DNA of 64,000 nt from Pezizomycotina sp. ARF18 (taxonomy: Eukaryota > Ascomycota), in contig AZLU01000019.1 of assembly GCA_002224055.1 (NCBI GenBank), forward strand, positions 279,018 to 343,017, given 5' to 3'. Below the pieces are notes generated by a model. That model did no database searches. It worked only from the letters and a program-made list of their open reading frames with translations, and was not told the DNA's origin. The position numbers and the translations under genes are program-made. Of the stretch, positions 1 to 11,478 are shown one piece after another. The stretch's first letter is position 1, and each line of letters begins with the position of its first letter.

Positions 1-52
1 ATACGCTGGCCCAACAAGTCATGGATAAAACCCAATACGGCAAAGGGGGCCA

Positions 53-1621
53 GTGGTCGCCGTCTTCCGCCCCCTCCCTCTCCCCCTCCTGCCCCACCAT
101 CGCTTCGCACCACCACCTACTCTCCCAGCAAATCCGCTTAAAACAACGAAGTCATCATTATTTCTCCGATTCCGAATTCGAACCTCCAACGGGAAAAAGT
201 CCACCCACGGTAGCTTCTGCACCTGGGGTCGGAGGTCTGCCACTGGTGCCACCGCAGCAAGCGAATTTCCTGTTCCAAGAGCCACCTTATCATTCGAAGT
301 TCCTACAGCAGCAAAGGTCTATCCAATTCGCGCCGATTTTGCAACAACCGAGACCGGCGTACCCGCAGCTACCGGAGGGACCAGCTTTTCCACACCTGCA
401 TCGAGTAGGCAGAGGCCGCCGGCGGTCGTGATTTCGACGAACACAGGTCTTCATCCTCTAAAGGAGCCTTACTATCCGGGTATTCGTGAGTTCGTCAGTC
501 CCGAGGAAGAGAAGGAGTGGGCAGTGTGCGGCCGTATTTTCGAGATGGCGAAGTTTGCGCATAACGTCGTCCTCAGGGAAGCTACTTTGTCGGTAAGGCA
601 TTGAGACACTCGCCTGATACATGATCTATTTGATTTAACATTGTTTTGCTTCAGTGTTACTGACAAGGAATTGGATCACTAAATCTTCGCGCAGTTGTCA
701 AAATTAATTTAGCAGCTATCTCAGCGGCCGTCCGCTCGATCTCTTCGGGCGTGGTCACAACGGGGGGCTGCACTTGATTTTCCGCCAGCGAGCGCCGGAG
801 ATCCTTCAGTTACTCAACCAGGGGCCTCTTCATCAAATCAAAGTCAAAGTCAAGCAGGCCGTGGCATCAATACTAACGTAACAGCGACTAATGGCTCAAA
901 CGGGCATTGTCTCCGCAGCACGAAGCGGTAAGCTCCCACGTTTTTCCTGTAACATCACTACCTACCTAAAAGAATTTCTCCGCCTTCACTGCTGATGATA
1001 TTTGCCATTCTAGGGGCAGAACAAACGTCCACGCTCGACGACGACGTTTCTATCGTAACACCATCGCCGAAGGAGGTCGTTATGGGGTTATTCGACCACA
1101 TGCTCAGTCCCGAACCATCGCCAGTGCCTCAAAATAACCCGCCGCCGGCTAACATGCAAACCATAATACCCTCGGAAGTGCCGCCGCGCTTGGGCTTCCA
1201 TCGCGTCCTCCTTCCCGGTGCTCCTCAGCCCATGATGAATCTTACGCCGCTCGCAAACCTAATGATAGAACGCGGCAAAGTCAACGCAGAGATCCCACCA
1301 CATCTCCATCACGCAAGTTGTCGAAACCATCTTCTCGCGCGCTCCCTCTTCAAGGATAAAACACAGCAGAAAATCCGCAACGGGATGCCCGCTTTTCAAC
1401 GCGCTCAAGGAGGCTGATATTCCGAGTTTAAGTTTCGTGTTGAATACGCCGTGCGAGTTCGTGCTCAGCCGGAAGCGCTGCCGGTGCTGGAGAAGGTGCT
1501 GCTGTTCACGTTTAACGTGGAGAGGTTCGAGGATATCGATTTGAGCGCGCAGGAGAACTATACGAGGGGGAGTTATAATTGGTTTTTGTCGCAGGTTATG
1601 TTTGAGGTTATGCAGAAATAA
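53..1621 (+). CDS. Hypothetical multi-exon protein, frame interrupted
   Basis: Not recognised. Three coding blocks run in one direction. Block 1 (53-592) is Pro/Ser/Thr-rich and probably disordered, then becomes well-formed (PYYPGIREFVSPEEEKEW) and closes at a GTAAGG donor at 593; the acceptor CAG is at 652-654. Block 2 (655-927) keeps sense only with a frame change and ends at GTAAGC (928); the acceptor TAG is at 1011-1013. Block 3 opens with GAEQTSTLDDDVSIVTPSP and ends VMFEVMQK at the stop 1619-1621. Within block 3 the sense leaves its frame, runs as IPSLSFVLNTPCEFVLS around 1415-1465, then returns as PEALPVLEKVLLFTFNVE near 1470, so at least two single-base shifts are present. The start is uncertain: another ATG at 21 opens an overlapping Pro/Gln-rich frame. 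I see no domain I can name. Confidence 0.45.
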
Positions 1622-2040
1622 CACCGCCCTCGAATCGTAGGCTTGAGTTGAAGGTATTTCACGACTTTTTTCATGCAATGAGGGTTACGGTAATGGTTAT
1701 TGAATTATCACGGACTTTATAAATATGCGTACATATGGTAACGATAGGCGGAGGGTATTCCTTTTTCCTCCGGATAATTTTCTCTTCATTTTCTTCTCAC
1801 GAACCTCTTCTTCTCTCATTCTACGCACATTCTTTGGAGTCTTTTGACTACGAGCATTGTTTATAAGCCCTCTCAGTTGATCTTTATAGAGCACAAATTC
1901 TTTCTTATTAATGTATTATTGGAAACCATAGCCGTTTTTATATTATCATTATTATCCCATAAAATCTTTTCCTAAAGAACATAAGTATATTTCCTAGTCG
2001 ATGGGATGAGCGTTAAAGTCTACGAAGCAAAACGCTTGTG
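1622..2040. other. Intergenic, AT-rich
   Basis: Gap between the convergent ends of the two flanking genes. I see no ORF, RNA or repeat that I can support; AT-rich 3'-flanking sequence for both. Confidence 0.5.
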
Positions 2041-3924
2041 CTAATTTCCCTTCCGTTGACGTATGAGGTCAAGCTCGTATTCCAGTCCCTTAACTTTAAC
2101 CTTCGCCTTCCTATGTTCTTCTTGCTCGAGTAGTAACTCCGTTTCCTTGCGGAGTATCTCGTAACGCAACCTTGCAACTTCAGACGTGAGTTTAGTGGTA
2201 TTCTGCTTTGAAGAGAAGGATGATGTTAGTAAGACATACTTTTGGATGCAAATACAGTAGGGTATACGACGCGGAGAAAGCAGATAGGAAAACACATACA
2301 CGACAGCAGAAAAAACAGGACTCAGATGCTCAACGAAACCATCTCAAACAGGTAACGAGGGACGAAGCTGACCGTATCGGCCCACAGCCTGTCGTGCGCG
2401 TAAGCTTCCACCTGCTCCTTTATCGACATTGCTCCACGAGATCGTCGTGGGCATTCGGCAGGTCGTTGTCTGTGATGAGGTAGTACTCCTTGAGGTCGGC
2501 GATTAGTTGCACTGCTTCCTTGCGCCTCGTTTCTTTACGCCCCCCGTTTTCGGGGGTTTGGCCTGTTTCGGTGCTCTTCGCTTCCTTGCGTTCCGCCTTT
2601 TCGCCCTGCTCATGAGTTTGGAGGCCGCCGGCGTCGTACCTGGAACTTGGAGATGCGGTGGCGATGGATTGATCCTGATGCGCTTGACGTCCGAGAGAGT
2701 GGTTTGAAGGTGCTGCCGGTCGATTCGTAGCTATAGGTAGCGATGGAGGGAACGTTCGAGTTGGTGCTGGGAGGCTTTATCGGTGATCCTTCGAGGGCTG
2801 GAGAGGAGAACGATTTGGAGTGGCGTTTGTCGTCGCTCATGCGAGGGGAACTCGTCGGGCTGTATTCCGACTTGGATTTCGCGTGGCCGACGAAACGTAG
2901 ACGAGACTTTTCGGGGATAATTGGTGGGGTCTCATCGGCCATTGACGAGCCGCTGATTTCATCCTTCGCGTTATCAACGTACTTGCTCTCAGCTGCCGGA
3001 GCTTCCGAACGGTACCTCGCTTTCGTCTCTTGGATAGCGGCGGAAGAAGCAACGGCCCGTCTTCACCCGGTTTCCTCTGTCGATAACGCTCGAGTTCCGC
3101 TTGGAATTTGTAGTTCGGACTGTACACGCTGCGCCTCACTTCCAGTTTCGCATTCTGCTCAGCAGGCGACGACGAACTCTCACGCCTTTCCACACTCTTT
3201 TTAGAGATGAACGGGTTTTCCCCATACTGCTTCAAACTACCGTCGCGGTTAAGCGATGTGCTCGTTCTCCTTGGAGTAGCCTTGATGGTCTTGCACGGGT
3301 CTTCGAAGAATACGTTGGCGCGCGGTGCGTGAGGTCTATACTTGATCGTATCCGTCTCTGCTTTCATAGCATCCACCTTGGGCGGGCGGAACTTCATCGT
3401 ATCCGTATCCTTGTTCGCAGAAGTCGTCGCATCCTTGCTTCCTCCGGAACTACCGCGACGGCGGCGGGGCGTCAACCAAACCGCCGGGCTCGCAAATTCA
3501 GGATCGACGTCTCTGTTTGCTATCAATGGCGCGGCCGGCGTTGTGACGAGCGGCGAGCTGTCGCTTGGACGACGCAATGCGGGGCGATGGCGACTCGGAG
3601 TCGTCTGTGGAGTGGTCTCGGACTCGATGAGGCGGAAGAAGGGGTTCGGGTCCAGGGTGAGGCGGTTTACCCTCTCGGGGAGCTTGAGGAGATCGACGGG
3701 ACTGGGGATTTCGGAGTCGTCGTCGTCGATGTCTTGCTGGAACCTTGGCCGGTCGGGGAGGGGTCTCGAGATTCGATGGGCGGAGGGATCCATGTCCATC
3801 GCGTCTCCACTTCCACGGCGAGAACCGGTCGCGATATTCCCTGATCGATCGTAGATGAATCGGATAGACGGGTCGTCTGAAGACCCTCAATGATGAGGTT
3901 CTGGTATGGGTTGTTGTTTGTCAT
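2041..3924 (-). CDS. Hypothetical disordered protein with C-terminal coiled coil
   Basis: Not recognised with certainty. It starts MTNNNPYQNLIIEGLQ at 3924. The first ~330 residues are Ser/Pro/Arg-rich and disordered, with phospho-site-like clusters (TPQTTPSRHRP, LTPRRRRGSSGG) and the short ordered stretches NPFFRLIESE and GENPFISKKS. The C-terminal part is helical: KEAVQLIADLKEYYLITDND, then EQVEAYAHDRLWADTVSF, then after an intron (acceptor AAAGCAG just upstream of 2180 on this strand, branch CTAAC) a last exon with TSEVARLRYEILRKETELL and stop at 2041. Sense changes frame near 3800, 2940, 2620 and 2415. The long disordered N-terminus with a short coiled-coil tail recalls fungal spindle-pole or kinetochore proteins, but that is only a resemblance of architecture. 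Confidence 0.55.
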
Positions 3925-3977
3925 GATGAGAGCATGGTGGTTGGAAAGACTTCATTGTAAAATTGCTCTAAGCTGAT

Positions 3978-4004
3978 AAAAAAAATAAAATAAAATAAAA
4001 ATAA

Positions 4005-4035
<31 letters not shown>

Positions 4036-4084
4036 TAAAAATAAAAATAAAAATAAAATAAAATAAAAATAAAAATAAAAATAA
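3978..4084. repeat. (A4-5T)n microsatellite
   Basis: About 107 bp of tandem AAAAT/AAAAAT units just upstream (5') of the minus-strand gene ending at 2041. Unit length alternates between 5 and 6, typical of slippage. Confidence 0.95.
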
Positions 4085-4203
4085 TCCTCAACGCCATGAG
4101 AACTTTGCTGAGCAATTATTCTCAGTATCTTCATTAATTCTCGTAACTTCGTAAGTTCATTGATGTATTACAAGCTAGAATGATAGATATGTACAAGATG
4201 AGG

Positions 4204-7200
4204 TTATTCAGAGCACTCTCCGTGATTTTGGTTTACATGGGCTGAGCATGAACAGATGAGTCTCGAGGTCTTGGAGCTTATGTCCATTACCTGGTAGCAG
4301 CCCTTATAGCGAAGATTGTTCGCGATAACGCAGGCGCTGCAGATGTTGAGCTTACAAACTTTGCACCCTACATAGTATAGATGTTAGTCTACATCCAAAA
4401 CAGAGGAATGGCTGTGAGCGAATGGGGAGGCTAGCCACTTACAATGATATCCTCCATCAATGAGCTTACGAGGGCGGCAGCAATCACAACAAATAGTGAA
4501 CAAGTTTGTTCTCCCTGATTGCTCCTCGTCGAGGAGATCCTTTGGAACCCAAGATCTCAGCTGACTCTTTCCATGACTTTCTTTCTTACTTAAGCCGTCT
4601 ACTGAGATTTGCAGCGCGTATCTCGTTGATTGGTATAGAGCGAGCTGGTCCGGCGTTCTACTCCAGTTATCCTTCGCTCTCGGATCAGGATACTCCATGC
4701 TGATGATAGTCTTGATCATGTTGTCAGTCCTGCGGCAGCCGCCCAATGCAAGGGAGTCATGCCATACCGGTCGGCACGCGCTAGAGGAAACGGCTTCTTC
4801 CACCAGAGGGTATCTATGAGCATAAGCAACTCGGTCCTCTCAAGTAGGACAGCCAGAAAGATCGGTGTCCAATCTAGAAATTCATCAGAGGGCAGATCAT
4901 CCGTAAAGAATACCAGCATTCCCGCTACGCTCGCTTGGTCGTCCTTGAGGACGGCGAGGGAGAAGAGCTTCCATGGAGTGTCCTCCATCGCGTCCAGGAT
5001 TTGCCTTAGTAATATTTCCTGCTTCAAATATGCTGCAAGGGCAAACGCCGGCAATCCGTTAACTACTCTAGTCGCTAGTGATGGCGCAAGACGCACGAGC
5101 TCACAAGCAGAGTTTGATATCCCTTCATGACGGTAGTGTGGTCGAATGGTGACCACCCCAAGTCGCCCGCGCGTCGATATCTGCTCCCGCTTCAACCAAC
5201 GCGCGCAAACCCTCTAAATCCTCAAAATGCACTGCGAAATGCAACGGGGTGTTGCTGGTCCTTTGAGACCGAGCGTTAACATCGGCCCCGAACTGTATAA
5301 GGGTCCTGAGAGATGCGGAAGCTCCCTTCGATACCGCGAAATGCGCCGCAGTCATCTGGCCATGGTAGCGGAGAGCGTTGCAGTCATATAGATTGGATAC
5401 AGGCTGTGCCAAAGTGCAAGCTTCTCTCGCGGCATTCAGACTAGCGCCTCTCTCAGCAAGGATTGTCACGAGATGGTCATCGTCCATGCAAGCAGCAACC
5501 ATAAGCGGAGTCGGCCCATGAGATTTAGGATCTAATGAAGCGCCGCTGTCAAGCAGGATCCACAGCACGGGTTCCTGCCTCTCTAAGATCGCCATATGTA
5601 TAGCTCTCAGTCCCTGATAATCCCCTACACCAGTCGCGTTGACATCAACGCCGTTTTCGATCAGTTGGCAGACAATATCGTCATGTCCGAGGGATGCCGC
5701 CAACATGAGCGGAGTGTGACCGAGGCATGGCTTATCTAGTTGGGCACCTGCAGCAACCAAGGCGCCGAAAACCCTCTCGTGGCCCTTAAGTATGGCGATT
5801 TCCAATGCCCGCATGTTAGCATTGTTCGATCGAGAAGCAACCGCGTCAACATGAGCATGGTGTTTTATCAGAAGCCGTGTCATCCGATCATTGCCAGACT
5901 TCGCCGCGTATCCAATGGCGTGTATCCCTCAGCATCAACGGTATTGGGGTCCATTCCATTAGTCAAAAGCATCTCAGCGGACTCATATTTATTACGAGAG
6001 ACTGCGAGATGCAGCGCGTTTTGTGTGACACCCTCTGCGATGCCGGCTCGGGGGTCAACGCCTTCTTTGAGGAGCATTTGTACGACTTCGTCTTGACCAT
6101 AATATGCCGCGAGGTGAAGCGGAGTCCCCATAATAGCCGAGTTCCCAAGAGCGGGGACCCAAGACCGTAGTCGCGGAGGCTAACAACGCTCCGCGTAGGA
6201 GACAACGGGGTTACTGTTCCGGGAGCCTCGTATAAAGACTCCTGGATCGAGCTCCGTCGAGATCTTGAACCCAATCTCAAGGAAGAACGCCGTCTTGGCC
6301 ATGGCGATGCCTGGTGTCGAGGTAAACCGGGTTCTAATTCATCTATAAAATCCTCACCGGCAGTGGAAGATCGTGGTTTAAGGTGTGACATGGACATCCC
6401 TCGTGTGTCATTGACACTTGGTTCAGTAACTCAACGACTTCGGAATGACCCTCGAAGGAAGCCAGCTCCAAGGCGGTGCAGTTGTCAGCGTCCCGCAGGC
6501 ATGGGTTGGCTCCTTTATTTAACAGCCATTCGACTACTGTCGCCTGGCCGTGGAAAGCTGCTTCGTGTAGTGGCGAGTAGCCATTCGAAGCTAGGAGATC
6601 CAACTTTGCGTTCGCGTCGTACAGAAGATTAATGACCTCCAGATGGCCGTTCGCAGCCGCTGTATGCATAGCCCCACGTTTGACGTTCATCGTCTCGTTC
6701 GCACCTTCGAGTCGGCAATCCCGGGCTTATCTACGGTAGCGCTTTCTAGGTTCAGGCCTTGAGCCGGACTGAGTATATCAGGATGATAGCCAACCTCTAG
6801 CAGCAGCTCCACGACATTGCAATGGCCTTTTGAAGCTGCGATTGCCACAGAAGCGTGACTTTCCCCTTGCATTCTCTCCGCCAGGTTATATCGAGATATA
6901 ATACGTAACACCACGTCTTCATCGTCATTTTCGCATACGCAGTCTAGAAGGCTGGATCCCATTTGACTCAGACCCGTTATCCTAGCTTTGTGCTTTAGAA
7001 GTACCTCGATACAATCCTCCTTTCCGCTAACGGCAGCAATCGCAAGCGGCGTTGCTCGTGCTTTAGACATAGTTCGAATCTCTATTGATGCATCATTCTC
7101 CAGCAGGAGCTCCAAACTCTTCGTATAGCCACGCTTTGCAGCGATATGCAGCGAAGCCCACTTGCGAAATATAAAGTTCACGTTCGCGCCGCTGTTAATG

Positions 7201-10200
7201 AGAAACTTCATCAGTTGAGAATCATCCGCGTGGACGGCGGCGGAAAGCGCGCAACTAAGCATATCACATGGTCTCTTTTTGGTACAACATTGAGAAGTAG
7301 TTCAATTGGTTCTTTTGAACCTGTCGTCGCGGCCTGGTAGAATAGAGTTGGGCCGTCGTTTGGTTCTTCGTACTTTTCGGCGATCTTCGGATCTTGCGTA
7401 GCGCGGGCAAATTCATCCGCGCCGCTTTCTAGTAATAATTCGACCGTACGGGCACGGTTGAACGTCACTGCAAAATACAGCGGCATGATTTCTTCGAGGT
7501 TCTTCACGTCAACCTTGGCGCCGTGTTCCAGAAGCGCTTGAACAATGTCCGGATTTGGTCGAAGGATGCAAGATGAAGCGGATAGTTACCAGTCTCAGCG
7601 TGACGGAGGTTGAGTGAAGCGCCAGCGGCGAGAAGGCGCTTCATCACGGCTAGATGGCCGTTAAAAATAGCGAGATGGAGCGGTGTCCAACTAAAATCGC
7701 TTGTCGCATTTACATCGATCACGGTGTTGCCATCTTCGTCCTTTGCCCTCGCCAATAGGAAGTCGATGGCGTTAAGGTGTCCACCCACGCAGCAGCGTGT
7801 AGCGGAGTTCCCGCGCCGCCTTTGCCTTGTTTCGTAAGCATTTCGCGGTCGATTTTCAGGTAGCGGATCGTCTCGAAACCGCATCTCGCGAAAATGTGCA
7901 AAACGGACGCAGCGTTCGGAAACTTGCGGGAGTTCTGTTTGATGAAGTGGTACACTTGCCAGCAACACTCAACAGCCGGGAAACAGCTTACAAAGTCCAT
8001 TAAGAGTTTACGAGAGGTGGTCTCCGCTTTGCCTCGGACATGCTCCTGCCAGAATAAGGCGAATAGGCGATGAAAGGATGTTTGAGAAGGCGCTCATCGA
8101 GAGCTCGTTCCGTCGAGCAAGGTCCAAGCCGGAAGTCATCGAATAGCAGGTACGTCAGACAACTTTCAGCCACTGAGTAACTACTAATTATATTGCTTCG
8201 CTCAACAACCCGCCGGGTCAGAAACTCGTGAATCGAAGTATGGTCTGCTTTGACCTGCAAGTCTTCATCGCTGATTATCAACCCTTTGCAGACATCAATG
8301 ATGAGCTAGGGTCAATTCGGACATCTTCGGAGATCTCAGTCATTTCAGGCCTGATGCAGAGCGCTTCGGATAATTCGGCCAATGTAAGTGGTCTTACAGC
8401 ATGGACCGTCCAAATAAAGACTTTCCAGGCCAGGTCTCTTCTAGCCGGCAGCTGCGCGTTGACTTTGCAGAGTATGCCTTCGTAAACTTCGTCTAGGCCC
8501 TCGGAAACTTATCGACAGCGTCTAAGATACTTCTGTCATCGATCGCGCCTTCGATATTTTTGATCTGGAATTTAACATATTGAAACCTGTGACGGTCTGA
8601 GAGTTAGCTTATGGCATTTGCTTTATAGGAATTTGTGAAATTTACATTCCATCAGCCCGACTAGCCAACTTATCAATGATTTCGAATCTCAGAGCTCGAC
8701 GCCGCGTACGCTCAGACCGCTCTCCGATTATAGCGCGAAGAAAAATGTTAATATCGTCTTGGTTCATCTTCGCGGTCATTTTAAGGAAAGTATGCTTTCC
8801 TAGGCCGATTCTTATGTCTTCGTTCATTCGACTCGTAATAAGCACTTTGATGACTGGACTCTCGAACTCAACATAGTCACGAAGCAGTTGCAGCACGTCT
8901 CCCATATCATCGCGGTCGCGGTCGTGGCCGGCGGTATACTCATGGCATTCGTCAAGGCCGTCAACAACGATATAGACATGGCTAAATAATGCCGCCGCTT
9001 CGCCGATAAGCCGCCTCCCTTCTAAAAAGCTAAGCTTACTTCCCCGACTTTTGCCCTCTTTGAAGAACTTTACCAGCGAATCCGGGAAGTCTCTCGATTG
9101 GGTATGTAGCTCCCAACATAACTGCTTCACGAGGTTTGCAACCAAAGATGACGAGTCGAGCGTTCGAGGATCACGTTTGTCGATGAAGAGGCAAAGGAAT
9201 ACAGCGGTCGGATCTTTGGTTACGGTTTCTTCGAGGTTATCGGCGACAACAGAGCTGTAAATTGTCAGTAGAACTGTGACGCAAACGCTATCATGGCTAT
9301 ACTTACGCTAGGGACGATTTTCCAAAACCAGCTGCGAAACGTTAGCTAATGCTGATACTAGATTCATGGGTGTTCTGTCGAGACTTACGTTTCGCGGTAC
9401 ACCACAATAATGTGGACGATTGGCTTTCCAGGAACGTTTGATATTCTTCTAGCTCTAGAAACCATCTGCCCGTACCGGGTGTACCCGCCTGTGCAACTCT
9501 TTATATGTCTGCCGAAAATCAAGCTTCGATAGCCACTTCATGATCTTTAACTGCAGCTGTTCTGAAGATCATGCAAATTAGTATTTGTTGCTGAGGGTGT
9601 CTGCAAAGTAAAGGTCCTATATTAAACCCACCATTCTCGTGCTTCTTTGAACTTGACAAGGAGTCTTGAATATAGGACATCCGATCTGATACTTCTTGGT
9701 GGTGCATGACATTTGTTTTGGTGATGTAGCCGTTTATTGCGATCATCTCGTCCATCCTCTGGGTCACGGTGTCTCCCACTCTTGTTATCTGGTGCCGCAT
9801 ATCCCTGAGTTGTCGCGAACTGTCGGAGAACGCGGTGTTGTTGGAGGACTGTAGGACTTGAACGGCTTCGGTAGTCTGTCTGAAGTCCCGGCTGAGACCG
9901 TTAAGCTGCCTTGATATTCTTTCGTGGCCAATTGTTACGATATGGTGAATCTGAATCGCCCAACCTATATTACTGACGCTCAATTGCCTGAAATAGATTG
10001 TTAGCTTGACAAGTGCGTTAAAGGATCTCGAGTTCACCTTACTGCGTGACCAATGTTTCCTGTAGCGATAGTGCTTGAAGGTTGTGGAAATCCGATCCTT
10101 GAGACCTTGGAATTCCTTCTCCTTGATCATGATCTTCAACCTCTTCCACACTTTGTCTTTGCCTTGGTTTCCGGGTCCAATCCTCATCTTCATGGTGTAA

Positions 10201-10498
10201 CGCTGCAAGTCGTCCAGGTCTCTATGGCAATCGTTCACCGGCGACCGTAAACTGCTGAAAATACCGCGGATGGTGGCGTCGTCACCAGGCGCGTGGCCTT
10301 GAAGCGCCTTGACCACGTTGTCGTGGACCATGTTGATTTGCGTCAGGGTGTTGACGAGCTGGTCTACGTCCCGCTCTAATACCAGCATCTGTTTCGGCGC
10401 GTCCCTGTAGCCGCTACGGCATCATGGATGACTTTCACGGAGGTTATGGCTACGCCCACCAGCTGCAGGACGCTGGCGGCCGCGCCGATCAGGTCCAT
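4204..10498 (-). CDS. NACHT-ankyrin NOD-like receptor with C-terminal ZZ-like finger
   Basis: Fungal STAND/NLR protein. From the start MDLIGAAASVLQLVGVAITS (10498): a ~230-residue helical N-terminal domain of the kind heading fungal STAND proteins; a linker KIMKWLSKLDFRQTYKELH; then a NACHT NTPase with Walker A KPGFGKSSLAS (split over three exons, its core in a 25-nt exon 9307-9331), Walker B HVYIVVDGLDECHEY, and sensor-1-like VIKVLITSRMNEDI; a helical part ending SIHEFLTRRVVERSN; about 20 ankyrin repeats between ~7960 and 4720 (e.g. WTPLHLAIFNGHLAVMKRLL, GYSPLHEAAFHGQATVVEWL); and a Cys-rich tail (CCDCC, WCKVCKLNICSAC, HVNQNHGEC) resembling a ZZ zinc finger, ending at the stop 4204-4206. In this family the NTPase drives ligand-induced oligomerisation and ankyrins sense a ligand; the role here is inferred (non-self recognition or cell death). 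Several introns; a dozen or so one-base frame shifts, with motifs intact. Confidence 0.93.
9307..9331 (-). other. 25-nt exon carrying the Walker A loop
   Basis: On the minus strand this exon is flanked by an acceptor ...TTTCGCAG (intron 9332-9388, 57 nt) and a donor GTAAGTATAG (intron 9255-9306, 52 nt). Splicing in phase gives ...WCTAK-PGFGKSSLA-SVVADN, i.e. the P-loop of the NACHT domain. Both flanking junctions restore frame exactly. Confidence 0.85.
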
Positions 10499-11478
10499 GA
10501 GTTTGTCGTCCTACTATCGCACTGCGGTAACGGTTCCTGGTCCAAGTTCCATCGGATATTACTGTATCGCCCTCTTTGTTCCACAGGTCTTCGGTGTTGT
10601 TCGAACGTTCGCTCCTTCGAAACATCCCACGGTCGTTGAAGATTTTGTTAGAGTGGGTTTTGGGCTAGGGACGGATAGCTGGAGTTTTGAAGAATCTCGC
10701 TCGCTTCTCACTTTCCAGATTTGCGAAATCAGCCTCATACTGCGCCTCGATAAAGCCGTTTTGCGAGCCAATCAATTGCCACCAGGAGACAATAGGATTG
10801 TTTCGTTTTGATCAAATACGGGAAATAGTCCAGCCAATAAACAGGGGGCGTGCTTGTTAACGCGTGGGGGTTTCCAAAACATGGTTTAATTCAAGGGTGA
10901 GAATGCTGCGAATCCATCATCGATAGCATTGATAGCATCATCATACACAAATTCAATATAATTGCAGTATCCACAGAATGCGATATGTGGCCGACACTAC
11001 GCGGTTTCTGTCATTGCGTCCGTCCGAAGACGCATTTGGAAATGCTTCGATCAGGCGTCGTTTAGGGCTTCGGGTTTACTTGCCTTGAAGAATTGTGAAA
11101 TATCGATTCTCGAAGAAATATCGCGTTGCTATGATGTCTACTGCTCCTTCACTGCCCAATGCCTATTGTGCCTGATTTCTTTGTCTAGTCCCGATATGAC
11201 AATCCGGCGAAATGGAATGCCCGATGCATCGTCCGATCTATTCCGCTTCCGGCGACGATACTGGAAACCCTACAACGTGGAACTACGATCGAGCGTCCAG
11301 TCCCACCCGTTGAACCGGCGGCACGGTTCCTATGATCAATGCGATCTAAATATATATCCGTTTTATTCCACGAATTCCCGCTCTCATTTTCAATTTTATA
11401 CTTTTTTGAAATCGCCTGTGCTCTTGTACCTGCATATCTCCTACGACTCGTCTTCGGGACCCCTTGTTGCTGTTCACA
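10499..11478. promoter_or_regulatory. Shared divergent upstream region
   Basis: The 980 bp between the NLR (minus) and the first rhodopsin-like gene (plus) must hold both 5' regions. Long open frames cross it, but I see no conserved coding motif in them, so I read it as non-coding. No specific operator recognised. Confidence 0.4.

Noticed and set aside
3098-3854. Plus-strand open frames opposite the 2041-3924 gene
   Set aside because: They mirror the GC-rich minus-strand codons and have Arg-rich antisense composition. Shadows of the real gene.
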